A stretch of DNA of 64,000 nt. It comes from Gibbula magus (Eukaryota; Mollusca; Gastropoda; Trochida; Trochidae). The DNA is taken from NCBI GenBank assembly GCA_936450465.1, contig OW388302.1, positions 59,990,328 to 60,054,327 of the forward strand, given 5' to 3'. Under the pieces are notes generated by a model, which had not been told where the DNA came from, did not search any database, and was given only the letters and a program-made list of their open reading frames with translations. The position numbers and the translations under genes are program-made. The stretch's first letter is position 1. Every line of letters begins with the position of its first letter. Shown piece by piece: positions 32,501 through 43,300 of this stretch.

Positions 32501-35500
32501 CATCAGTAACACTTTCCCATTGTTAAGCTCGAGTTGCAGTGCTGTAAGGTACCAGTGATACTTGGTTCCTTTCTGCACTGACAGTTCATCAGTAACACTT
32601 TCCCACTGTTAAGCTCGAGTTGCAGTGCTGTAAGGTACCAGTGATACTTGGTTTCTTTCTGCACTGACAGTTCATCAGTAACACTTTCCCACTGTTAAGC
32701 TCGAGTTGCAGTGCTGTAAGGTACCAATGATACTTGGTTCCTTTCTGCACTGACAGTTCATCAGTAACACTTTCCCACTGTTAAGCTCGAGTTGCAGTGC
32801 TGTAAGGAACCAAGTGGCACTTGGTTCCTTTCTGCACTGACAGTTCATCAGTAACACTTTCCCACTGTTAAGCTCGAGTTGCAGTGCTGTAAGGTACCAG
32901 TGATACTTGGTTCCTTTCTGCACTGACAGTTCATCAGTAACACTTTCCCACTGTTAAGCTCGAGTTGCAGTGCTGTAAGGTACCAGTGATACTTGGTTTC
33001 TTTCTGCACTGACAGTTCATCAGTAACACTTTCCCACTGTTAAGCTCGAGTTGCAGTGCTGTAAGGTACCAGTGATACTTGGTTCCTTTCTGCACTGACA
33101 GTTCATCAGTAACACTTTCCCACTGTTAAGCTCGAGTTGCAGTGCTGTAAGGTACCAATGATACTTGGTTCCTTTCTGCACTGACAGTTCATCAGTAACA
33201 CTTTCCCACTGTTAAGCTCGAGTTGCAGTGCTGTAAGGTACCAAGTGGCACTTGGTTCCTTTCTGCACTGACAGTTCATCAGTAACACTTTCCCACTGTT
33301 AAGCTCGAGTTGCAGTGCTGTAAGGTACCAAGTGGCACTTGGTTCCTTTCTGCACTGACAGTTCATCAGTAACACTTTCCCACTGTTAAGCTCGAGTTAC
33401 AGTGCTGTAAGGTACCAAGTGACACTTGGTTCCTTTCTGCACTGACAGTTCATCAGTAACACTTTCCCACTGTTAAGCTCGAGTTGCAGTGCTGTAAGGT
33501 ACCAGTGATACCTGGTTCCTTTCTGCACTGACAGTTCATCAGTAACACTTTCCCACTGTTAAGCTCGAGTTGCAGTGCTGTAAGGTACCAGTGATACTTG
33601 GTTCCTTTCTGCACTGACAGTTCATCAGTAACACTTTCCCACTGTTAAGCTCGAGTTGCAGTGCTGTAAGGTACCAGTGATACTTGGTTTCTTTCTGCAC
33701 TGACAGTTCATCAGTAACACTTTCCCACTGTTAAGCTCGAGTTGCAGTGCTGTAAGGTACCAAGTGGCACTTGGTTCCTTTCTGCACTGACAGTTCATCA
33801 GTAACACTTTCCCACTGTTAAGCTCGAGTTGCAGTGCTGTAAGGTACCAAGTGGCACTTGGTTCCTTTCTGCACTGACAGTTCATCAGTAACACTTTCCC
33901 ACTGTTAAGCTCGAGTTGCAGTGCTGTAAGGTACCAAGTGGCACTTGGTTCCTTTCTGCACTGACAGTTCATCAGTAACACTTTCCCACTGTTAAGCTCG
34001 AGTTACAGTGCTGTAAGGTACCAAGTGACACTTGGTTCCTTTCTGCAATGACAGTTCATCAGTAACACTTTCCCACTGTTAAGCTCGAGTTGCAGTGCTG
34101 TAAGGTACCAGTGATACCTGGTTCCTTTCTGCACTGACAGTTCATCAGTAACACTTTCCCACTGTTAAGCTCGAGTTGCAGTGCTGTAAGGTACCAGTGA
34201 TACTTGGTTCCTTTCTGCACTGACAGTTCATCAGTAACACTTTCCCACTGTTAAGCTCGAGTTGCAGTGCTGTAAGGTACCAGTGATACTTGGTTTCTTT
34301 CTGCACTGACAGTTCATCAGTAACACTTTCCCACTGTTAATCTCGAGTTGCAGTGCTGTAAGGTACCAAGTGGCACTTGGTTCCTTTCTGCACTGACAGT
34401 TCATCAGTAACACTTTCCCACTGTTAAGCTCGAGTTGCAGTGCTGTAAGGTACCAAGTGGCACTTGGTTCCTTTCTGCACTGACAGTTCATCAGTGACAC
34501 TTTCCCACTGTTAAGCTCGAGTTGCAGTGATGTAAGGTACCAAGTGACACTTGGTTCCTTTCTGCACTGACAGTTCATCAGTAACACTTTCCCACTGTTA
34601 AGCTCGAGTTGCAGTGATGTAAGGTACCAAGTGACACTTGGTTCCTTTCTGCACTGACAGTTCATCAGTAACACTTTCCCACTGTTAAGCTCGAGTTGCA
34701 GTGCTGTAAGGTACCAAGTGGCACTTGGTTCCTTTCTGCACTGACAGTTCATCAGTAACACTTTCCCACTGTTAAGCTCGAGTTGCAGTGCTGTAAGGTA
34801 CCAAGTGACACTTGGTTCCTTTCTGCACTGACAGTTCATCAGTGACACTTTCCCACTGTTAAGCTCGAGTTGCAGTGCTGTAAGGTACCAAGTGACACTT
34901 GGTTCCTTTCTGCACTGACAGTTCATCACTAACACTTTCCCACTGTTAAGCTCGAGTTACATTGCTGTAAGGTACCAAGTGACACTTGGTTCCTTTCTGC
35001 ACTGACAGTTCATCAGTAACACTTTCCCACTGTTAAGCTGGAGTTGCAGTGCTGTAAGGTACCAAGTGACACTTGGTTCCTTTCTGCACTGACAGTTCAC
35101 CAGTAACTCTTTCCCACTGTTAAGCTCGAGTTGCAGTGCAGAAAGGTACCAAGTGACACTTGGTTCCTTTCTGCACTGACAGTTCATCACTAACACTTTC
35201 CCACTGTTAAGCTCGAGTTGCAGTGCTGTAAGGTACCAAGTGACACTTGGCTCATTTCTGCACTGACAGTTCATCAGTAACACTTTCCCACTGTTAAGCT
35301 CGAGTTGCAGTGCTGTAAGGTACCAAGTGACACTTGGTTCCTTTCTGCACTGACAGTTCATCAGTAACACTTTCCCACTGTTAAGCTCGAGTTGCAGTGC
35401 TGTAAGGTACCAAGTGGCACTTGGTCTCTTTCTGCACTGACAGTTCATCAGTTACACTTTCCCACTGTTAAGCTCGAGTTGCAGTGCTGTAAGGTACCAG

Positions 35501-36328
35501 TGATACTTGGTTCCTTTCTGCACTGACAGTTCATCAGTAACACTTTCCCACTGTTAAGCTCGAGTTGCAGTGCTGTAAGGTACCAAGTGACACTTGGTTC
35601 CTTTCTGCACTGACAGTTCATCAGTAACACTTTCCCACTGTTAAGCTCGAGTTGCAGTGCTGTAAGGTACCAAGTGGCACTTGGTTCCTTTCTGCACTGA
35701 CAGTTCATCAGTAACACTTTCCCACTGTTACGCTCGAGTTGCAGTGCTGTAAGGTACCAAGTGACACTTGGTTCCTTTCTGCACTGACAGTTCATCAGTA
35801 ACACTTTCCCACTGTTAAGCTCGAGTTGCAGTGCTGTAAGGTACCAAGTGGCACTTGGTTCCTTTCTGCACTGACAGTTCATCAGTAACACTTTCCCACT
35901 GTTAAGCTCGAGTTGCAGTGATGTAAGGTACCAAGTGACACTTGGTTCCTTTCTGCACTGACAGTTCATCAGTACACTTTCCCACTGTTAAGCTCGAGTT
36001 GCAATGCTCTAAGGTACCAAGTGACACTTGGTTCCTTTCTGCACTGACAGTTCATCAGTAACACTTTCCCACTGTTAAGCTCGAGTTACAGTGCTGTAAG
36101 GTACCAAGTGACACTTGGTTCCTTTCTGCACTGACAGTTCATCAGTAACACTTTCCCACTGTTAAGCTCGAGTTGCAGTGCTGTAAGGTACCAAGTGACA
36201 CTTGGTTCCTTTCTGCACTGACAGTTCATCAGTAACACTTTCCCACTGTTAAGCTCGAGTTGCAGTGCTGTAAGGTACCAAGTGGCACTTGGTCTCTTTC
36301 TGCACTGACAGTTCATCAGTAACACTTT
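29598..36328. repeat. 87-bp satellite, block 1, ~77 copies
   Basis: The unit reads, in pieces, GGTACCAAGTGGCACTTGGT, TCCTTTCTGCACTGACAGTT, CATCAGTAACACTTTCCCAC, TGTTAAGCTCGAGTTGCAGT, GCTGTAA. Spacing of ACAGTTCATC at 29631, 29718 and 29805 is 87. A frequent variant, GGTACCAGTGATACTTGG, is one base shorter (86). Copies differ by few substitutions. Each unit centres a dyad CCAAGTGNCACTTGG. Because 87 is divisible by three, one minus-strand frame stays open over many units; this is not taken as a gene. Confidence 0.97.
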
Positions 36329-36960
36329 CACAGCAAAAATGACTGAGTATCCTGCAATCTGGAAACCAACTGGAAACTGGGTAATAGGAGTATCCACCTG
36401 GTATACATCTGCTGAAACTAGGTAACCTGGTGTCCAACTAGAATCCATTTTGGATTCTATAACATTAAGTATTTCCGTGATGGAAACCAACTGGATACAT
36501 TGACTATGTGTTTCATGTTGGTTTCCATTCCTGGAAATTGCAATCACTGTTTCCATGTAATGGAAACCAACATGAAACCATAATCTGAAGTTTCATGTTA
36601 GTTTCCATTCCTGTAAATTGCAATTATTGTTTCCAGAAAATGGAAACCCACATGAAACTATGAAGAGAAGTTTCATGTTGGTTTCCATTCCTGGAAATCT
36701 GCATTGAACGATTCCATTAAATGGAAACCAACATGAAACTACCACAGCACACATGACTGAGTATCCTGAAATCGGGAAACCAACTGTTAACTTGGTAATA
36801 GGGGTATCCACTTGCTATCCTATCACTGAAACTTGGCAACCTGGTTTCCAACTAGAATCCATTTTGGACTCTATGATATGTAATATTTCCGTAATGGAAA
36901 CCACAATTATAAATTACAATTATTGTTTCCGGAAAATGGAAACCAACATCAAACTATCAA
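36329..36960. repeat. Subterminal repeats, left side of the CACTA-like element
   Basis: Direct and inverted copies of ATGGAAACCAACATGAAAC alternate from 36500 to 36745. The terminal segment itself (CACAGCAAAAATGACTGAGT...) is repeated at 36742 as CACAGCACACATGACTGAGT, about 413 bases further in. Confidence 0.85.
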
Positions 36961-37460
36961 GTGTTATGTAGTGTAATGTAGTGTAATGGAAACAGATAAT
37001 GAAATAATTAAGAACCCGTGTATCCATTTGTTAACCATTTGTTCAAATGAAAAGACCCATAGAAACCAAATCAGTTATCCATTATTTCAAATTGCACATG
37101 TATTCAAAGCAAAATAATTCAATATTAATTATTATGATAAACATATTCAAATCAATTTTTCAGATGAAGCTTTAACAAAGAATGGATAACTATACTTTTG
37201 AGAAAAATTAAGTCTTGCAAATGTTATATTTATATAAAAAAACTAAATAACTTAAACCCTTGATTGATATGATATGATATGTACCGTATTCCTTTTCATT
37301 TCGACAATGCCATAACTTATATCAACCATGATATGTTGTTATTGTATTATTCATTGTATTCGTGTGTAATGTGGGACTTACTTTTTAACATCTAAACAAT
37401 AATATCAATTACAAACCCTAAGATTCAGTGCATGAGCTTTAATTTATTAATTAGATGTAG
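36961..37460. other. AT-rich interior of the CACTA-like element
   Basis: No coding signal. Confidence 0.5.
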
Positions 37461-37499
37461 GTCAAATGTATGCGCCGGCCGCTCGCTGTCCACCATATG

Positions 37500-37512
37500 G
37501 TGTTATATAATA
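37500..37512 (+). promoter_or_regulatory. Possible TATA box inside the CACTA-like element
   Basis: GTTATATAATAG lies in a locally GC-rich island (37470-37700), about 130 bases before the candidate exon at 37643. Weak, sequence-only evidence. Confidence 0.25.
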
Positions 37513-37642
37513 GCCAGACCACGTGCTCTCTCAGACAAAGAGCTTTGTTCATCATCCACATTTTGGCGGGATTAAATTGCCAGTATAACCCGTGACTGAT
37601 TGAAGAAACAGAATCTTGTCTGCCGGGTGTACGTGAACTTCA

Positions 37643-37706
37643 ATGGCAACAACTGTTGTCATTCACGGAGGGCAAAACTACATGATATTTCTACAACTGC
37701 ATGCAG
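37643..37706 (+). CDS. Candidate small exon 1 inside the CACTA-like element
   Basis: ATG at 37643 opens MATTVVIHGGQNYMIFLQLHA and ends at a GCAG|GTACAG donor in phase 1. The candidate exon at 38607-38669 has the fitting two-base start. Family unknown; it may be a captured host fragment or chance. No protein similarity is recognised. Confidence 0.25.
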
Positions 37707-38606
37707 GTACAGTGCGCATTTCATGTAATACTTACAGTTCATGTTTTTCTTATTGTGTGTCCAATATGCTAATGATAGAAATAACTAATTAAATAAAGTT
37801 GATCAAATACCTTCGAAATATTGTAGAATTGAAAGTAAAGTAATTGTGTTTCTGAAAGCAGTCAGGGCACACCCTGTATGAAACGTTTTCATTCTTACAG
37901 AATAAAATACATCAAAACTTGCAGAACTGAACAAGTCCTCAAGTTATTTTAAAACGTTAACCATGCTAATAAAAATCAAAAGTAATACACATAAGTCATA
38001 ACTCTATAGAGACAACCTCGTTGATTTTGGACAATGGACTTTTTTCTAAAGGTTGGAAACTAAAATTCACACACGATAAATTACTTTGGTCATTATCTAT
38101 AACAAATTTATTATTCAAAACAACATCACGTATCTTCCAAATTGATAATTCAAATATAGGGACACGAGAATATATTAGAATGTAAATACAATACGACGTT
38201 CAGAATTAACAGACTTCAAATACATTATTTATGAGAATATGTACAATTTTACTAAATTATACAAATATCATTATGTAGAACATTTCTTTATATTTACTCT
38301 GCCGCATGGTATATCAGACAGATTGTGTTGTGATGTTTGTTATGAAAGCAAAATTGAATTTTTAAAATTTATTATGAAACGATGTCAATGTTTATTGTAT
38401 CAAGACAAACAGTCTCTTCTTTCTTGAATCATTATAACAAACGAATACATAAAAAATACATTCTAAAAAACGACCAAGTAAGAGTTGTTGTACTGATGTA
38501 TATTATTGAATATTATATCATGACCTTTATATTTAGTTAGAATATGAAATACCCCTTTGAATATTCATGTTTCTTTTATTAATTTGAAACTTTTATAACA
38601 TTTCAG

Positions 38607-38669
38607 CATTCCTGCACATGGGAAACTTGGAGAAGGCGATAGATGACCTCTCACCTTCGCCTATAACAG
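38607..38669 (+). CDS. Candidate small exon 2 inside the CACTA-like element
   Basis: Bounded by a TAACATTTCAG acceptor and an ACAG|GTACATG donor. In the phase set by the 37643 exon it reads FLHMGNLEKAIDDLSPSPIT without stops. The next acceptor (TTTTACAG at 38861) would give a stop at once in this phase, though 70 codons are open there in another frame. Confidence 0.22.
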
Positions 38670-38861
38670 GTACATGTGTTTCAAAACTTAACCTAAGAAC
38701 TAATGTAATAATTGCAGTATACAAAATAATAATATCTGGCAAATCAGAATGTATGATTGTGTATCTTACTAACACACTCCAAATAAGTTAAACTGAGGTT
38801 GTACCACTTTCGATTTATGTTGGTCATTAATATCATTTTTATGTTCGTTTTACTTTTACAG

Positions 38862-39074
38862 CCTAGAAGAACACGATGGAAGCATGTGGTCGGTCAAAGA
38901 CTTCTACGCTTAAAGATGAGCATACCATTTGGTCGAAAGATCATTCCCATTGAGGACACAGAAAGTATTAAGCTGAAGAGTGTGAAATCACCCCGGAGGA
39001 TTAGTGATGTAATTAACCCCGGGCCGTTTACTCGTGGAAAAAAAAACCACCTGTTCCTAACATATATTGAATAG
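38862..39074 (+). CDS. Candidate last exon or open frame inside the CACTA-like element
   Basis: After a TTTTACAG acceptor a basic frame of 70 codons (PRRTRWKHVVGQRLLRLKMS ...) runs to a TGA at 39072. Basic residues dominate; no family recognised. Phase does not fit the two upstream candidates, so the three cannot be one simple gene as seen. Confidence 0.2.
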   Translation, partial: PRRTRWKHVVGQRLLRLKMSIPFGRKIIPIEDTESIKLKSVKSPRRISDVINPGPFTRGKKNHLFLTYIE

Positions 39075-39679
39075 TGATTGGCCGGCAGCAAAGTATAAAT
39101 CGAGAATATAACCACAGAATTATCAGTGATCCTCTTTCTTAATCAGCAGCAATGCCCTGTTATTTCACCTCGTCTTCCAGTTATGACATTTTGCTTGATT
39201 ATTTATGAAGTAATTTTAAATAAAGCAAATTATAAATGTATATCTAGGATCTTCATAAATAAGATCACTATATGGTATTGTGTACTTGATATCATTTGAA
39301 TACATTCCTTAGATTTGATTGTCAGACGTCTTCTCCTTTTTGAGGCATTAGTCAAGTATTTGCTCTGCAATTGACACTTAAGTAATAAACTTCATAATAC
39401 AACACACTTGTGTTGTATTACTAGTACAACAGGCAAAAGGTCTTTTCCTTTTTTTTGCAATGAGTTGAAATAACATTCCAAGATTGACTTTGCTATTGGC
39501 ACTTTATGTAATAAACATTATAACAAAGTACAATTAGTTTTGTCATTACTAGAATTATTTTCTTCAAAGCATTATTGCTCTGTATGGAGAAAGCAGTTGA
39601 TGTTGTAGGTGTTAACACTGTATTCATTTAAATCATAACATGCTTGTTATGCGTGTTTAGCACAACATGCAAATGTCAA

Positions 39680-40110
39680 CCATGGACACCAGGTTGAAAC
39701 CTACAGTAAACCATTACGCTGAAACCTACAGTAAACCATTACACTGAAACCAGACTGAAACCTACAGTAAACCATTACACTGAAATCGAACTGAAACCAC
39801 ACTGAAACCTACAATAAACCATTACACTGAAACCAGACTGAAACCTACAGTAAACCATTATACTAAAACCAGACTGAAACCTACAGTAAACCTCAACATG
39901 GAAACTAGGTTGAAACCTACAGTAAACCTAAACATGGAAACCAGACTGAAACCTACAATAAACCTAAACATGGAAACCAGGCTGAAACCTACAGTAAACC
40001 TGAACATGGAAACCAAGTTGAAACCAAGTGTAAACTAAGAAATATGGAAACCAAGTGGAAACCAAGTGGAAACTATCACATGGAAACTGAGTTGAAACCT
40101 ACAAGAAATT
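39680..40110. repeat. Subterminal repeats, right side of the CACTA-like element
   Basis: About a dozen copies of GAAACCTACAGTAAACC and TGGAAACCAGRCTGAAACC occur in variable order before the right terminus. Confidence 0.85.
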
Positions 40111-40321
40111 TATTCATGGAAACCAAATGGATACCACTTGGAGGAGTGGGTAATTATTCGCACTGGATACCATCCGGATACTGGTGCAAAATTCAGTTTC
40201 AGTGTTGCTGGAAACCACATGGAAACTGTTAAAAACTGTCTGGATACCAACTGGAAATACTGATTTCCATTGGGTATCCTGTTAGTTTCAGTGTTCTGGA
40301 AACCAGCTCATTTTTGCTGTG

Positions 40322-43300
40322 TTTCCCACTGTTAAGCTCGAGTTGCAGTGCTGTAAGGTACCAGTGATACTTGGTTCCTTTCTGCACTGACAGTTCATCA
40401 GTAACACTTTCCCACTGTTAAGCTCGAGTTGCAGTGCTGTAAGGTACCAGTGATACTTGGTTCCTTTCTGCACTGACAGTTCATCACTAACACTTTCCCA
40501 CTGTTAAGCTCGAGTTGCAGTGCTGTAAGGTACCAGTGATACTTGGTTCCTTTCTGCACTGACAGTTCATCAGTAACACTTTCCCACTGTTAAGCTCGAG
40601 TTGCAGTGCTGTAAGGTACCAAGTGGCACTTGGTTCCTTTCTGCACTGACAGTTCATCAGTAACACTTTCCCACTGTTAAGCTCGAGTTGCAGTGATGTA
40701 AGGTACCAAGTGACACTTGGTTCCTTTCTGCACTGACAGTTCATCAGTAACACTTTCCCACTGTTAAGCTCGAGTTGCAGTGCTGTAAGGTACCAAGTGG
40801 CACTTGGTTCCTTTCTGCACTGACAGTTCATCAGTAACACTTTCCCACTGTTAAGCTCCAGTTGCAGTGCTGTAAGGTACCAAGTGACACTTGGTTCCTT
40901 TCTGCACTGACAGTTCATCAGTGACACTTTCCCACTGTTAAGCTCGAGTTGCAGTGCTGTAAGGTACCAAGTGACACTTGGTTCCTTTCTGCACTGACAG
41001 TTCATCACTAACACTTTCCCACTGTTAAGCTCGAGTTACAGTGCTGTAAGGTACCAAGTGACACTTGGTTCCTTTCTGCACTGACAGTTCATCAGTAACA
41101 CGTTCCCACTGTTAAGCTGGAGTTGCAGTGCTGTAAGGTACCAAGTGACACTTGGTTCCTTTCTGCACTGACAGTTCACCAGTAACACTTTCCCACTGTT
41201 AAGCTCGAGTTGCAGTGCAGAAAGGTACCAAGTGACACTTGGTTCCTTTCTGCACTGACAGTTCATCACTAACACTTTCCCACTGTTAAGCTCGAGTTGC
41301 AGTGCTGTAAGGTACCAAGTGGCACTTGGTTCCTTTCTGCACTGACAGTTCATCAGTAACACTTTCCCACTGTTAAGCTCCAGTTGCAGTGCTGTAAGGT
41401 ACCAAGTGACACTTGGTTCCTTTCTGCACTGACAGTTCATCAGTGACACTTTCCCACTGTTAAGCTCGAGTTGCAGTGCTGTAAGGTACCAAGTGACACT
41501 TGGTTCCTTTCTGCACTGACAGTTCATCACTAACACTTTCCCACTGTTAAGCTCGAGTTACAGTGCTGTAAGGTACCAAGTGACACTTGGTTCCTTTCTG
41601 CACTGACAGTTCATCAGTAACACGTTCCCACTGTTAAGCTGGAGTTGCAGTGCTGTAAGGTACCAAGTGACACTTGGTTCCTTTCTGCACTGACAGTTCA
41701 CCAGTAACACTTTCCCATTGTTAAGCTCGAGTTGCAGTGCAGAAAGGTACCAAGTGACACTTGGTTCCTTTCTGCACTGACAGTTCATCACTAACACTTT
41801 CCCACTGTTAAGCTCGAGTTGCAGTGCTGTAAGGTACCAAGTGACACTTGGCTCCTTTCTGCACTGACAGTTCATCAGTAACACTTTCCCACTGTTAAGC
41901 TCGAGTTGCAGTGATGTAAGGTACCAAGTGACACTTGGTTCCTTTCTGCACTGACAGTTCATCAGTAACACTTTCCCACTGTTAAGCTCGAGTTGCAGTG
42001 CTGTAAGGTACCAAGTGACACTTGGTTCCTTTCTGCACTGACAGTTCATCAGTAACACTTTCCCACTGTTAAGCTCGAGTTACAGTGCTGTAAGGTACCA
42101 AGTGACACTTGGTTCCTTTCTGCACTGACAGTTCATCAGTGACACTTTCCCACTGTTAAGCTCGAGTTGCAGTGCTGTAAGGTACCAAGTGGCACTTGGT
42201 TCCTTTCTGCACTGACAGTTCATCAGTAACACTTTCCCACTGTTAAGCTCGAGTTGCAGTGATGTAAGGTACCAAGTGACACTTGGTTCCTTTCTGCACT
42301 GACAGTTCATCAGTAACACTTTCCCACTGTTAAGCTCGAGTTGCAGTGCTGTAAGGTACCAAGTGGCACTTGGTTCCTTTCTGCACTGACAGTTCATCAG
42401 TAACACTTTCCCACTGTTAAGCTCCAGTTGCAGTGCTGTAAGGTACCAAGTGACACTTGGTTCCTTTCTGCACTGACAGTTCATCAGTGACACTTTCCCA
42501 CTGTTAAGCTCGAGTTGCAGTGCTGTAAGGTACCAAGTGACACTTGGTTCCTTTCTGCACTGACAGTTCATCACTAACACTTTCCCACTGTTAAGCTCGA
42601 GTTACAGTGCTGTAAGGTACCAAGTGACACTTGGTTCCTTTCTGCACTGACAGTTCATCAGTAACACGTTCCCACTGTTAAGCTGGAGTTGCAGTGCTGT
42701 AAGGTACCAAGTGACACTTGGTTCCTTTCTGCACTGACAGTTCACCAGTAACACTTTCCCACTGTTAAGCTCGAGTTGCAGTGCAGAAAGGTACCAAGTG
42801 ACACTTGGTTCCTTTCTGCACTGACAGTTCATCACTAACACTTTCCCACTGTTAAGCTCGAGTTGCAGTGCTGTAAGGTACCAAGTGACACTTGGCTCCT
42901 TTCTGCACTGACAGTTCATCAGTAACACTTTCCCACTGTTAAGCTCGAGTTGCAGTGCTGTAAGGTACCAAGTGACACTTGGTTCCTTTCTGCACTGACA
43001 GTTCATCAGTAACACTTTCCCACTGTTAAGCTCGAGTTGCAGTGCTGTAAGGTACCAAGTGACACTTGGTTCCTTTCTGCACTGACAGTTCATCAGTAAC
43101 ACTTTCCCACTGTTAAGCTCGAGTTACAGTGCTGTAAGGTACCAAGTGACACTTGGATCCTTTCTGCACTGACAGTTCATCAGTAACACTTTCCCACTGT
43201 TAAGCTCGAGTTGCAGTGCTGTAAGGTACCAAGTGACACTTGGTTCCTTTCTGCACTGACAGTTCATCAGTAACACTTTCCCACTGTTAAGCTCGAGTTG

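Larger units (their letters stand above)
36329..40321. mobile_element. CACTA-like non-autonomous DNA transposon, 3,993 bp
   Basis: It begins CACAGCAAAAATGA and ends TCATTTTTGCTGTG, a perfect 14-bp inverted terminal repeat. TTT flanks both sides (36326-36328, 40322-40324). Removing it and one TTT restores an intact 87-bp satellite unit. CACAG-type ends with a 3-bp duplication fit the CMC/EnSpm-CACTA superfamily. Both ends carry dense subterminal repeats built on GGAAACCA/TGGTTTCC, as CACTA elements do. No transposase was recognised. Confidence 0.82.

Noticed and set aside
29601..36556. Long minus-strand open frames encoding a 29-residue repeat (block 1)
   Set aside because: They arise because the 87-bp unit is divisible by three and lacks stops in one frame. 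Every 86-bp variant breaks the frame, there is no leader or domain, and substitutions show no codon-position bias that I can see.
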